Below are positions 1 through 8,008 of a stretch of 64,000 nucleotides of DNA, piece by piece. The notes beneath the pieces were generated by a model. It ran no database searches and was not told the origin of the DNA. It saw only the letters and a list, made by a program, of their open reading frames with translations. Source of the stretch: Marinibacterium anthonyi (GTDB taxonomy: Bacteria; Pseudomonadota; Alphaproteobacteria; Rhodobacterales; Rhodobacteraceae); the NCBI GenBank assembly GCA_003217735.2, contig CP031593.1, positions 38,122-102,121 of the forward strand, written 5' to 3'. A program made the translations under genes and the position numbers. Numbering within the stretch: the stretch's first letter is position 1; the number at the start of each line of letters is the position of its first letter.

Positions 1-654
1 GGCGGGTTCCCCCACCAGCGGCGCGCTCAGGCCCAGCACGGCGTTGACGTCGGGGTCGGATTCCAGCGCGGCGCGCACCTTGGCTTCCACCTCTGCCGGG
101 TCATTCATTGTCGGGATCACGTTGACCTCGTTGCCGAACCCCTCGGCGAAGCCCGCGCAGCGCTGGTCAAGCGAGACGTTGCCGACCTCCTGGTTCACGC
201 AGATGCCCTTGGTGCCGCCCATCTCGGCCAGCTTTTCGCCGGCGGCCTTGCCGGCATCGAATTCCGATTGGCCCACGTGCAGCAGCGCGCCCAGGTCGTG
301 CGACACGTCACCGCCCGAGTTCATCGAGATCACCGGAATCCCGGCTTCGACCGCGCGCTGGATCGATGGCCCAAGCGCATCGGCGTCGGGTATCGAAACC
401 ACCAGCCCGTCGGGCTCCTGGTTGACGGCGGCGTCGATCATCTGGCTCATCTGGACCATGTCGAAGGTCTCGGGCGACCGGAAGTCGACGTTCGCGCCGG
501 TGTCCTCGCCCGCCTTCTGCACGCCGTTCTTGACCACCGACCAGAACGGATCGTTGGCCTGGCCGTGGGCGACGACGATGATGTCGGTCGCCAGCGCGGG
601 GCCGGCCGCAGCCATGATGGCCGCCGTTGCGACGGACGCGATGAGTTTTTTCAT
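1..654 (-). CDS. Sugar ABC transporter periplasmic binding protein (C-terminus off the window)
   Basis: Reading the minus strand from the ATG at 654 gives 218 residues with no stop before the window edge, so the gene is partial. It opens with a signal peptide (MKKLIASVATAAIMAAAGPA, cleavage near ALA-TD), followed by DIIVVAHGQANDPFWSVVKN, the usual opening of Peripla_BP_4 sugar-binding proteins, and by later family landmarks (GLVVSIPDADAL, GIPVISMNSG, VGQSEFDAGKAAGEKL). The likely role is capture of a sugar or polyol in the periplasm for an ABC importer whose permease and ATPase genes would lie to the left. It sits 132 bp downstream of the iolG-like gene on the same strand, so inositol or a related polyol is the likeliest ligand by context only. 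A ribosome site (AGGGAGG) precedes the start. Confidence 0.85.
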   Translation of the reverse strand, partial: MKKLIASVATAAIMAAAGPALATDIIVVAHGQANDPFWSVVKNGVQKAGEDTGANVDFRSPETFDMVQMSQMIDAAVNQEPDGLVVSIPDADALGPSIQRAVEAGIPVISMNSGGDVSHDLGALLHVGQSEFDAGKAAGEKLAEMGGTKGICVNQEVGNVSLDQRCAGFAEGFGNEVNVIPTMNDPAEVEAKVRAALESDPDVNAVLGLSAPLVGEPA

Positions 655-737
655 TGGGTTTTCCCTCCCTAGGAAATTTGAAGCGTCGGCCGGATGGGCC
701 GCGCCGTGAAACGGCACCCGTGGTACCGAATGGATGA

Positions 738-775
738 CCCTGTCCCGACGAAACTCCCCTTGCGGCGGGACAGGG
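738..775 (-). promoter_or_regulatory. Intercistronic stem-loop upstream of the binding-protein gene
   Basis: CCCTGTCCCG at 738-747 pairs perfectly with CGGGACAGGG at 766-775 across an 18-nt loop. It lies between the iolG-like stop and the binding-protein start. Such hairpins often stabilise or differentially express the binding-protein mRNA; that function is inferred. Confidence 0.5.
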
Positions 776-786
776 GGATGATCCGG

Positions 787-1779
787 TCAGGCCGTGACGG
801 TGACGGCCTGGCCTGTCTTGGCGGATTCGGTCGCGGCCTCGGCCAGCGCCAGCGCTGCGATCCCGTCCTCAAGCGTGACGGGCACCGGTTTGCCATCCAG
901 GATCGCCGCCACGAAGGCGTCCCATTCGGCCACGTAGGCCGGCATGTAGCGTTCCAGGAAGAAATACGTGGGCTTGGCCGATACGACGCCCTGAACGGTG
1001 GATTTCACCAGCGTGTTTTCCAGCATGTTCTCGGCCTGCAGCAGGCCTTCGGATCCCAGCAATTCGACCCGCTGGTCATAGCCGTAGACCGCGCGGCGGC
1101 TGTTGCGGATGACGGCGATCCGGCCGTCGGCATAGCTCATGGTGACGACGGCGGTATCGACGTCGCCGGCGGCGCCGATCGCGGGATCGACCACGGCGGA
1201 GCCGACGGCGCGGATTTCGACCGGGGTATCGCCCATCAGGAAATTCGCCATGTCGAAGTCATGGATCATCATGTCGCGGAACAACCCGCCCGACACCTTG
1301 ATGTAGCTGACCGGTGGCGGGCCCGGATCGAACGAGGTGACGGACAGCAGTTCCGACTTGCCGATCTCGCCGTTCAGGCTGGCGGCCTTCATGGCCGCGA
1401 AATTCGGATCGAAGCGGCGATTGAAGCCGATCATCACCGCCTGCCCGGTGGTCTTTACCTTGGCCAGGCACGCCTTGGCACGCTGCAGCGACAGGTCGAC
1501 CGGCTTTTCGCACAGAACGGCCTTGCCGGCGGCGGTGGCGGCCTCGATCAGGTCGGAATGCGTGTCGGTCGAGGTGGCGACCAGCACCGCGTCGATCGAC
1601 GGATCGCCCAGGATCTCGTCCGAACTGCGGGCTTCGGCACCGTATTTGCCCGCAAGCGTCGCGGCGGCATCGGCCACCACGTCCGAGACGGCGACAAGTG
1701 TCGACCGGGGGTTGGCCGCGATGTTGACCGCGTGCACCTGACCGATGCGTCCCGCGCCCAGCAAACCTACCTTGAGCAT
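787..1779 (-). CDS. iolG: Inositol 2-dehydrogenase-like Gfo/Idh/MocA oxidoreductase
   Basis: A 330-residue NAD(P)-dependent dehydrogenase, close to the usual length of myo-inositol 2-dehydrogenases. The N-terminus has the Rossmann motif VGLLGAGRIGQVHA; the catalytic EKP motif is at residues 91-93; the C-terminal domain has the RDMMIHDFDMANFL stretch with the His-Asp pair typical of inositol/scyllo-inositol dehydrogenases. I chose the ATG at 1779 rather than 1821 because GGGAGGAATTC directly precedes it and the Rossmann fold begins at residue 3. The first step of inositol catabolism (oxidation to scyllo-inosose) is the likeliest reaction, but a related polyol or amino sugar is possible. It is first in a minus-strand operon with a sugar-binding protein and divergent from a LacI regulator, with paired operators in the shared promoter region. 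Confidence 0.8.
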   Translation of the reverse strand: MLKVGLLGAGRIGQVHAVNIAANPRSTLVAVSDVVADAAATLAGKYGAEARSSDEILGDPSIDAVLVATSTDTHSDLIEAATAAGKAVLCEKPVDLSLQRAKACLAKVKTTGQAVMIGFNRRFDPNFAAMKAASLNGEIGKSELLSVTSFDPGPPPVSYIKVSGGLFRDMMIHDFDMANFLMGDTPVEIRAVGSAVVDPAIGAAGDVDTAVVTMSYADGRIAVIRNSRRAVYGYDQRVELLGSEGLLQAENMLENTLVKSTVQGVVSAKPTYFFLERYMPAYVAEWDAFVAAILDGKPVPVTLEDGIAALALAEAATESAKTGQAVTVTA

Positions 1780-1838
1780 GAATTCCTCCCACTTCCACGA
1801 CTCCCTCCAGAGCCGCTGCACTCATAGGCATACAAGCT

Positions 1839-1854
1839 TTGCACGCGCGTGCAA
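1839..1854. promoter_or_regulatory. LacI-type operator 1 (perfect 16-bp palindrome)
   Basis: TTGCACGCGCGTGCAA is a perfect palindrome with a central CG, as LacI-family sites have. Read on the minus strand it covers a possible -35 (TTGCAC, 1854-1849) with TATGCC (1832-1827) 16 nt downstream, so binding here could block iolG transcription. The promoter assignment is inference. Confidence 0.75.
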
Positions 1855-1860
1855 GACATT

Positions 1861-1878
1861 TTTGCACGCGCGTGCAAA
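1861..1878. promoter_or_regulatory. LacI-type operator 2 (perfect 18-bp palindrome)
   Basis: TTTGCACGCGCGTGCAAA contains the same 16-bp core as operator 1, with its centre 23 bp away (about two helical turns). A further half-site (TCGTGCAA) follows at 1880-1887. The pair lies between iolG and the lacI-like gene and is probably bound by that protein. Confidence 0.75.
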
Positions 1879-1974
1879 GATCGTGCAATGGCGCCGATTT
1901 CACGCTAGAAGGAAATGAAAAGCGCGTTATAAGCGCGATCCGGCCCAGACGATGACCCCAGGGAGGACCAAGGC

Positions 1975-2988
1975 GTGAGCGACAAGCCCCTGCCCGAAAA
2001 CGTGACGGCGGACGACGTGGCAGCGGCGGCCGGCGTGTCGCGCTGGACGGTGAACCGTGCCTTCAAGAAAGAGGCGTCGATTTCGCCCGCGACACGGGAA
2101 AAGGTGATGAACGCGGCGCGGGCGCTGGGGTATCTGCCGGATCTGCGGGCGGCGGCGCTGGCTTCGACCCGGTCCAACCTGGTGGCCCTGCTGATTGACG
2201 ATTTCGCCAATCCGCACAAGCTGGTGATGCTGGAACGCCTGACCCGCGCCCTGCGCAGCCGGGGCTGGGACATGCTGCTGGTGAACACGCTGGACCGCGA
2301 AGACACCGAACCGGCCCTGATGAACGCCAGCCAGCGGCGGGTGGATGCCACGATCCTGATCGGGATCCAGTTCGACGACGATGTCCTGACCGCGGCGCAT
2401 TCGGCGCGCCGCTTCAAGAAGCTGATCATCTTCGCGCGCACCTCGGCCAATCCCGACACGATATCCATCGCTGTCGACGACATCGCCGCAACGCGCGAAA
2501 TCGCGCAATACGTGATGGATCGCGGCTATCGCAAACCGCTTTACCTGGCCGGTCCGCGCACCGTGTCGGCGCACCTGATGCGCAAGGAGACCTTCATCGA
2601 GGTCTGGAAGAACCATTTCGGCGTCGAACCCGCGTCGGTCCCCGTGGCGTCCTACGATTCCGTGCTTGCCTCGGAGGTGGTGACCGAAACACTGCGCGCG
2701 CGGGACGTTTCCGATTATCCCGACATCATCGTCTGCGAGAACGACGCGCTGGCGCTTGGTACGATCGACACGATCCGGCACGAATTCGGGCTGCGCGTGC
2801 CAGACGACATCGCCGTCATCGGCTTCGACGACGTGCCGCAAGCGGCCAGCCCGAACTATCGCCTGACCACCTATCGCCAGCCGCTCACCGACATGGCGAA
2901 TTACCTGGTCGACGTGCTGGAAAGTTCCGAGTCGACGATCCGCGACCGGACCTTCCGGGGCAACCTGGTGATCCGCGAAAGCGCCTGA
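1975..2988 (+). CDS. LacI-family transcriptional regulator
   Basis: A 337-residue LacI/GalR protein. Residues about 10-60 form the helix-turn-helix (VTADDVAAAAGVSRWTVNRA, then the hinge region LGYLPDLRAAALAS), and the rest is a periplasmic-binding-protein-like effector domain ending in the usual AVIGFDDVPQAA and TTYRQP landmarks. The GTG start at 1975 is preceded by GGGAGGA. It is divergent from the iolG operon, and two perfect palindromes lie in the shared intergenic region, so it most likely represses that operon and itself. The inducer would be the sugar or polyol handled by the operon, or a breakdown product; nothing in the sequence identifies it. Confidence 0.9.
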   Translation: MSDKPLPENVTADDVAAAAGVSRWTVNRAFKKEASISPATREKVMNAARALGYLPDLRAAALASTRSNLVALLIDDFANPHKLVMLERLTRALRSRGWDMLLVNTLDREDTEPALMNASQRRVDATILIGIQFDDDVLTAAHSARRFKKLIIFARTSANPDTISIAVDDIAATREIAQYVMDRGYRKPLYLAGPRTVSAHLMRKETFIEVWKNHFGVEPASVPVASYDSVLASEVVTETLRARDVSDYPDIIVCENDALALGTIDTIRHEFGLRVPDDIAVIGFDDVPQAASPNYRLTTYRQPLTDMANYLVDVLESSESTIRDRTFRGNLVIRESA

Positions 2989-3175
2989 TCGCGGGGCGGA
3001 ACGGGTTTCCGGACTTTGGATGCGGGGCATCGGGTGCAAGGGCCCGCGCGGGGCGCGCACATTTCATGAGCAGCTTTCAGAATCTTGATCATACGCGGGA
3101 AATCTCGTTGGGCTGCCAGCGATCTTTGCCCGGCCCGGCCGACCCATGGCTTCTGTCTCTATACCACTGAAAATC

Positions 3176-3195
3176 CTTGTATAATAGGATACAAG
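3176..3195 (+). promoter_or_regulatory. Inverted repeat with embedded TATAAT (candidate promoter/operator)
   Basis: CTTGTAT (3176-3182) and ATACAAG (3189-3195) are perfect inverted arms separated by 6 nt, and a consensus TATAAT occupies 3180-3185 inside them. A regulator bound here would cover the -10. CTTGTAT also occurs in one of the two similar motifs near the hyuA promoter region (17579-17596). Confidence 0.5.
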
Positions 3196-3338
3196 CAACG
3201 CGCCCTGTCGATCCATCGCACCTGGCAGGCCGTGATAACCGTATTCCCGGACGCAAAAAATTGTTTGTGTACTTTCGGTTTTTCCGCTCGGATCGGGCCT
3301 GTCCCCGCATCCTGCGGGGTGCAAGCAGATCGCCGGCC

Positions 3339-3357
3339 TGTCAGACATTGTCAGACA
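3339..3357 (+). promoter_or_regulatory. Tandem TGTCAGACA palindromes (candidate operator)
   Basis: TGTCAGACA occurs at 3339-3347 and 3349-3357. Each copy is itself palindromic around the central A, and the period is 10 bp (one helical turn). TTGTCNGACAA-like sites are common for GntR/FCD regulators; which protein binds here is not known. Confidence 0.45.
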
Positions 3358-3401
3358 AGCGCGGCACATGTCACCGCAAGCAGAAAAGGGGAACTGGGCA
3401 G

Positions 3402-4715
3402 ATGCTGGACGGGTCACGCCGGATGCACCTGGTCGCTTACCTCAAGACCGGCCCCACCGCGCGCCATGTCGGCGGCTGGCGCCACCCCGAGGCGGTGCTT
3501 GACGATTTCCTGACGCCGCAGCGTTATGCCGACACGGCCCGGATGCTGGAGGCGGCGAAATTCGACGGCTGCTTCTTTGCCGATCTCTTCGGGCTTTACG
3601 ACATCCACCGCGGCAGCCACGAGGCCTACGTGCGCCATGGCGGGCAGGTCAGCTGGCTTGATCCCAAGGTCGTGCTGCCGGTGATGGCGGGCGCGACGAC
3701 GCACCTGGGTCTGGGCGCCACCCTGTCGACCACCTTCCACATGCCCTATGAACTCGCCCGCTGGCTGGGCTCGCTTGACGTGATGAGCGGCGGGCGGGTG
3801 GCCTGGAACGTCGTGACCTCGGCCACCGACCTTGAGGCGAAGAACGCCGGGATCGACCGGCTGCCGGACAGGCAGGAACGCTATGATCGCGCCGACGAGG
3901 TGCTGGAGGCCTGTTTCAGGCTCTGGGACAGCTGGGACGAGGATCCGTTCATCCTGGACAAGACGGCCGGGGTCTTTGCCGATCCGGACAAGGTGCACTA
4001 CGCCAATTACGAAGGCCGCTACGTGCGCACGCGCGGGCCGCTGTCGGTGCCGCGGTCTGCGCAGGGGCGGCCGGTGATCATGCAGGCCGGCAGTTCGGAC
4101 CGGGGCCGCGATTTCGCCGCCCGCTGGGCCGAGGCGATCTTTACCGCCCATCGCGGGATCGCGGACATGCAGGCCTTTTCCACCGATATCCGCACGCGGA
4201 TGGCCGACCTGGGGCGCGACCCCGGTGACGTCAAGATCCTGACCGCCACCTCGGTCGTGCTGGGCGAAACCGAAAGCATCGCGCGTGAACGGGCCGACTA
4301 CCTGGCAAGCCTGGTAGAGCCGGAACTGGCGACCGCCAATTCCTCAAGCCGCCTGGGCGCCGACCTGACGAAACTGGCCGAAGGCAGGTCCTTGGCCGAC
4401 CTGCAGGGCAACCAGGGCATCAAGGGATCGCAACTGCTGCTGGAACAGACCATGAAGGCCGAAGGCGTCAGCCTGGCGCAGGCAGCGGCGGGTGCCGGGC
4501 AAAGCGAGATCGTCGGCACGGCGGAAACCGTGGCGGACCGGCTGGAAGAGATGTTCGTGTCGGGCGGCTGCGACGGCTTTGTCGTGGCGCCCACCTATCA
4601 CCCCGGTATGTTCGAACAATTCTGCCGCTCGGTCGTCCCCGAGCTGCAGCGCCGCGGCTTGTTCCGCACCCAATACCGTGCATCCACCTTGCGCGGCAAT
4701 CTTCGTGACGGATGA
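3402..4715 (+). CDS. LLM-class flavin-dependent monooxygenase (NtaA/SnaA/DszA type)
   Basis: A 437-residue bacterial-luciferase-like monooxygenase of the two-component NtaA/SnaA/DszA/MoxC group, matching the usual length near 440. Visible landmarks are HLVAYLKTGPTARHVGGWRH at the N-terminus, FADLFGLYD, LSTTFHMPYELARWLGSLD, the VAWNVVTSAT signature, QAGSSDRGRDFAA and the C-terminal GGCDGFVV...RRGLFR. These enzymes use reduced FMN supplied by a separate reductase to oxidise N- or S-containing substrates; no reductase gene is seen nearby. ATG 3402 is chosen, though an in-frame ATG at 3423 is possible. It opens an operon with an ABC importer, an amidohydrolase and a second LLM enzyme, suggesting oxidative attack on the imported compound. 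Confidence 0.88.
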   Translation: MLDGSRRMHLVAYLKTGPTARHVGGWRHPEAVLDDFLTPQRYADTARMLEAAKFDGCFFADLFGLYDIHRGSHEAYVRHGGQVSWLDPKVVLPVMAGATTHLGLGATLSTTFHMPYELARWLGSLDVMSGGRVAWNVVTSATDLEAKNAGIDRLPDRQERYDRADEVLEACFRLWDSWDEDPFILDKTAGVFADPDKVHYANYEGRYVRTRGPLSVPRSAQGRPVIMQAGSSDRGRDFAARWAEAIFTAHRGIADMQAFSTDIRTRMADLGRDPGDVKILTATSVVLGETESIARERADYLASLVEPELATANSSSRLGADLTKLAEGRSLADLQGNQGIKGSQLLLEQTMKAEGVSLAQAAAGAGQSEIVGTAETVADRLEEMFVSGGCDGFVVAPTYHPGMFEQFCRSVVPELQRRGLFRTQYRASTLRGNLRDG

Positions 4716-4733
4716 CACCGTCGCGTCCAACAG

Positions 4734-4754
4734 GGACGGCGGCCCCGGCCGTCC
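4734..4754 (+). promoter_or_regulatory. Intercistronic stem-loop before the binding-protein gene
   Basis: GGACGGC (4734-4740) pairs perfectly with GCCGTCC (4748-4754) across a 7-nt loop, 19 nt before the binding-protein ATG. Confidence 0.4.
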
Positions 4755-4773
4755 AAGCAAAGGAAAGTCAGAC

Positions 4774-5637
4774 ATGAAATTCGCCTCACTCACCTCGGGA
4801 CTGGCCGTTCTGGCCATCGCCTTTGCCGGCGCCATGGCGCAGGCCGAAGAGATCGCCGTGGTGTCCGAAGCCCGTGACGCCCTGCCCGACGACATCAGGG
4901 ACGCCGGTGTCCTGAACATCGCGACCTCGCTGCAATGGGCGCCCTTCGGCTTTACCGACGAAAGCGGCGAACCCGAAGGCATCGACCTGCAGCTGATGAC
5001 CCTGCTGGCGGCGAAACTGGGGCTGGAAGCGCAGTTCAACGACATCAAGTTCCCTTCGATCGTGCCCGGCGTGCAGACCGGCCGTTATGATGCCGGGGTC
5101 AACCAGATGGGCATCACCGCCGAACGGTCCGAAGTCGTGTCCTTCGTGCCCTACTTCAATTCGAAATACGGCCTGCTGGTGCCCGCCGGCAAATCCGACA
5201 CCGACATCAACGACCTTTGCGGCCTGAAACTGGCGCTGACGCAGGGCTCCAGCCAGATCGCCATCGCCGAGGAACTGTCGGCCAAGTGCGAAGCCGACGG
5301 CAAGACGCCGATCGCGATGGATTTCTACCCGAACTCGGCCGACACCTACATGGCCGTGGCCAACGGCCGGGGCGATGGGTTCCTGACCGCGCGCGCCGTG
5401 GGCGTCTATACCGCGCAGCACAACGACAAGCTGGAAATGACCGACGGCATCCTGGACGGGCGCAGCTCGATTTCCGGCATCGTGGTGGGCAAGGATGACG
5501 CGGCCCTGCAAAACGCCCTGACCCTCGCGCTGGTCAGCGCGATCAACGACGGGACCTATGCCAAGATCCTCGACAATTTCGGCGTGCCCGAAGGCATCCT
5601 GACCGTCGAGCAGGTCGAGACCCCGCCGAGCTTCTGA
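4774..5637 (+). CDS. Amino-acid-type ABC transporter substrate-binding protein
   Basis: A 287-residue periplasmic protein of the SBP_bac_3 (polar amino acid / opine) family. Residues 1-22 form a signal peptide (MKFASLTSGLAVLAIAFAGA, ending near AQA). The mature part shows the family pattern: VLNIATSLQWAPFGFTDESG, PEGIDLQLMTLLAAKLG, GRYDAGVNQMGITAERSEVVSFVPYF and LALTQGSSQIAIA. Start ATG 4774 has AAGGAAAG upstream. It is followed by one permease and one ATPase gene, giving a full importer. The ligand is probably a small zwitterionic or heteroaromatic carboxylate rather than a plain amino acid, judging only from the catabolic neighbours. Confidence 0.88.
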   Translation: MKFASLTSGLAVLAIAFAGAMAQAEEIAVVSEARDALPDDIRDAGVLNIATSLQWAPFGFTDESGEPEGIDLQLMTLLAAKLGLEAQFNDIKFPSIVPGVQTGRYDAGVNQMGITAERSEVVSFVPYFNSKYGLLVPAGKSDTDINDLCGLKLALTQGSSQIAIAEELSAKCEADGKTPIAMDFYPNSADTYMAVANGRGDGFLTARAVGVYTAQHNDKLEMTDGILDGRSSISGIVVGKDDAALQNALTLALVSAINDGTYAKILDNFGVPEGILTVEQVETPPSF

Positions 5638-5675
5638 CGCTGGCCCTGAACAGGCATCCTGATAACGAAAACCGC

Positions 5676-5701
5676 TTCGGACGGCCGTCGGGCCGCCCGA
5701 A
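5676..5701 (+). promoter_or_regulatory. Intercistronic stem-loop between binding protein and permease
   Basis: TTCGGACGGCC (5676-5686) pairs with GGCCGCCCGAA (5691-5701) with one A-C mismatch and a GTCG loop. It is placed where ABC operons commonly attenuate or process the transcript so that binding protein exceeds permease. Confidence 0.5.
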
Positions 5702-5725
5702 CGACAGCAAAAGGACAAGACCCAG

Positions 5726-6628
5726 ATGACCATGGCGCCGCCGAGCGATGGCACGCAGGACCGCACGGGCGGCGTTCCAAGGGACGTGCCGGCGATCCTG
5801 AAACGCAGCAACCCCTGGCGCTGGCTGGGCGTTGCGGTGGTCGTGCTGGTGCTGGCCTGGATCGCCTTCCAGATCCTGACCAACCCGGGTTTCGAATGGG
5901 ACGTGGTGGGCAGGTACATGTTCCACCCCAGCGTGCTGAAGGGCGTCGGCACGACGCTGTGGCTGACCGCGCTGGTGATGATCATGGGGATCCTGCTGGG
6001 CATCGTGATCGCGGTGATGCGGCTGTCCTCCGACAGGATGCTCAGCGGCACCGCCATCGCGTTCGTCTGGTTCTTCCGGGGCACGCCGGTGCTGGTGCAA
6101 CTGGTCTTCTGGTACAACCTTGCCGCCATCTTCCCCGATATCTCCCTTGGCATCCCCTTCGGCGGCCCGAAAGTCTTTGAAATCTCCGCGACCGTGGCGA
6201 TTTCCTCCTTCACCGCCGCCCTGCTGGGGCTGGGTTTCAACGAAGGCGCCTACATGGCCGAAATCATTCGCGCCGGTCTGACGTCGGTCGATCCGGGCCA
6301 GACCGAGGCGTCCAAGGCGCTGGGTCACAAGCCCTGGCAGACCTTCCGCGTTATCGTGCTGCCGCAGGCGATGAAGGCCATCATCCCGCCCACCGGCAAC
6401 CAGGTGATCGGGATGCTGAAATACACCTCGCTGGCCTCCGTCGTGGCATTGGGAGAGCTGATGCATTCGGTCGAGACCATATACTCCCGCACCTTCCAGA
6501 CCATGCCGCTGCTGATCGTGGCCGCGCTGTGGTATCTGATCCTGGTCTCGATCCTGTCGGTCATCCAGTACTACATCGAACGCCACTATTCGCGCGGCTG
6601 GAAGATCCAGTCGAACACGGCGGCCTGA
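5726..6628 (+). CDS. Amino-acid-type ABC transporter permease
   Basis: A 300-residue inner-membrane permease of the HisM/HisQ family. A cytoplasmic N-terminal tail is followed by several hydrophobic segments (one near residues 34-52, others around 72-95 and 100-135), and the cytoplasmic coupling (EAA) loop is seen as TEASKALGHKPWQTFRVIVL followed by PQAMKAIIPPTGNQ. Only one permease gene is present, so the membrane part is probably a homodimer, or the long N-terminus of this protein compensates. The start ATG at 5726 follows AAGGACAAG; ATG 5732 is an alternative. It lies between the binding-protein and ATPase genes. Confidence 0.9.
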   Translation: MTMAPPSDGTQDRTGGVPRDVPAILKRSNPWRWLGVAVVVLVLAWIAFQILTNPGFEWDVVGRYMFHPSVLKGVGTTLWLTALVMIMGILLGIVIAVMRLSSDRMLSGTAIAFVWFFRGTPVLVQLVFWYNLAAIFPDISLGIPFGGPKVFEISATVAISSFTAALLGLGFNEGAYMAEIIRAGLTSVDPGQTEASKALGHKPWQTFRVIVLPQAMKAIIPPTGNQVIGMLKYTSLASVVALGELMHSVETIYSRTFQTMPLLIVAALWYLILVSILSVIQYYIERHYSRGWKIQSNTAA

Positions 6629-6641
6629 GGAGATGCGCGAC

Positions 6642-7427
6642 ATGGAGACCAACGAACCGCTGATCCGCGCCATCGACATCTGGATGAACCGGGGCGAGAA
6701 CGTCGTGCTGAAAGGCGTCTCGCTTCAGGCGCAAAAGGGCGAGGTCATCGCGCTTCTGGGGCCTTCGGGTGCGGGCAAGTCGACGTTGCTGCGGTGCATG
6801 AACGCCATCGAACTTGCCGACCGGGGGCTGGTGGTGCTGGACGGCGAGACCATCGGCTGCACCAGGGTGGGTGAGGAATACTACCGCCTGCCGGAAAGGG
6901 AGCTGAGCCGCCAGCGGGCCGAGATCGGCATGGTGTTCCAGAACTTCAACCTGTTCCCCCACATGTCGGTGCTGGAAAACATCATCGACGCGCCGATGCG
7001 CGTGCGTCGCACGCGCAAGAAAGAGGCCGTCGCCAAGGCACACGAACTGCTTGCCCGCGTGCGGCTGTCGGACAAGGCCGACGCCTATCCCCGGCACCTG
7101 TCGGGCGGCCAGCAGCAGCGCATCGCCATCGCGCGGGCGCTGGCGATGAACCCCAAGGTGATGCTGTTCGATGAACCGACCTCGGCGCTGGACCCGCACC
7201 TGACCGACGAGGTTCTGGACGTGATCCGCGAACTGGCCGAAACCGGGATGACCATGATCATCGTCACCCACGAGGTCCAGTTCGCCCGCGACGTGGCGCA
7301 CAAGGTCGCCGTGATGGGCGACGGCACGATCATGGAAATGGGCCCCCCGGACGAGGTGCTGCGCGCGCCGAAAGACCCGCGCGTGCAGGAATTCCTGGCC
7401 CGGTCCCTGAAGGAGATGAACGCATGA
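6642..7427 (+). CDS. Amino-acid-type ABC transporter ATP-binding protein
   Basis: A 261-residue ABC ATPase of the GlnQ/HisP group. Walker A is GPSGAGKST, the Q-loop region is MVFQNFNLFPHMSVLEN, the signature is LSGGQQQRIAIARALAM, Walker B is VMLFDEPTSALDP and the switch His is in IIVTHEVQFA. I prefer the ATG at 6642 over 6633 because the GAGGAG ribosome site ends at 6632, too close to 6633. The gene energises the importer encoded just upstream and its stop overlaps the next gene by 4 nt, so transporter and hydrolase are translationally coupled. Confidence 0.92.
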   Translation: METNEPLIRAIDIWMNRGENVVLKGVSLQAQKGEVIALLGPSGAGKSTLLRCMNAIELADRGLVVLDGETIGCTRVGEEYYRLPERELSRQRAEIGMVFQNFNLFPHMSVLENIIDAPMRVRRTRKKEAVAKAHELLARVRLSDKADAYPRHLSGGQQQRIAIARALAMNPKVMLFDEPTSALDPHLTDEVLDVIRELAETGMTMIIVTHEVQFARDVAHKVAVMGDGTIMEMGPPDEVLRAPKDPRVQEFLARSLKEMNA

Positions 7428-7981
7428 CCACCGAAGACTGGCTTTTCGTGATCGACATCCAGCCGGCGTTTTCCGACCCGGCCAGCCCGTGGTTCTGCGC
7501 CGCGCTCGACGCGGCCAAGGCCAATATCGCCCGCCTTCTGCCCGCCTACGGCGACCGCGTGCTGTTTTCGCGCTTTGTCCCGCCGGAACAGGTGTTCGGT
7601 GCCTGGATCGAATATTACGACACCTGGGCCTTTGCGCTTCCCCCCGAGGCCAAGCCGCTGTGGAGCGTGGACGAACCCTGGGGCCATTACCCCAGCATGC
7701 AAAGCCACACGCTGTCCAAGTGGGTTCCGGCCGCGAAACAGATGCTGCCCGAGGACGCCACCATCGCGCTGTGCGGCGTGTCGACCGATTGCTGCGTCAT
7801 GTCGACGGCGCTGGCCGCCATCGACGACGGCCGCCGCGTTCGGCTGATCGAAGACGCCTGCGCCGCCGGCAGCGAAGAGATTCAGCGCCAGTCGGTCGAG
7901 CTGATGCGCCTGCGCGCGCCGATGCTGACCGTGACGGACACCCAAAAGGAACTGGCAAGGGCCGGGGCCGGGGCCGTCTGA
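7424..7981 (+). CDS. Isochorismatase-like cysteine amidohydrolase
   Basis: A 185-residue cysteine hydrolase of the isochorismatase/nicotinamidase fold. The expected catalytic residues are visible: Asp11 in FVIDIQPAF, Lys99 in HTLSKWVP and Cys124 in GVSTDCCVM. Relatives include ureidoacrylate amidohydrolase RutB, N-carbamoylsarcosine amidase and maleamate amidase NicF, all of which release ammonia or carbamate from ring-opened N-compounds. Here it probably hydrolyses an amide formed after ring oxidation by the flanking LLM enzymes. It starts within the ATPase stop (ATGA overlap) and is followed 27 bp later by the second LLM gene. The exact substrate cannot be told. Confidence 0.82.
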   Translation: MTTEDWLFVIDIQPAFSDPASPWFCAALDAAKANIARLLPAYGDRVLFSRFVPPEQVFGAWIEYYDTWAFALPPEAKPLWSVDEPWGHYPSMQSHTLSKWVPAAKQMLPEDATIALCGVSTDCCVMSTALAAIDDGRRVRLIEDACAAGSEEIQRQSVELMRLRAPMLTVTDTQKELARAGAGAV

Positions 7982-8008
7982 CGGCCAAAGACTGAAAAGG
8001 AATGGAAG

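Larger units (their letters stand above)
2989..3401 (+). other. 413-bp intergenic region and long leader of the LLM operon
   Basis: No convincing gene is present. The stretch holds an inverted repeat containing a perfect TATAAT (3176-3195), a tight hairpin CCCCGCA-TCC-TGCGGGG (3303-3319) and two tandem 9-bp palindromes (3339-3357). If the TATAAT is a real -10, the transcript would have a leader of about 210 nt. No good -35 was seen at the expected spacing. Confidence 0.5.
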
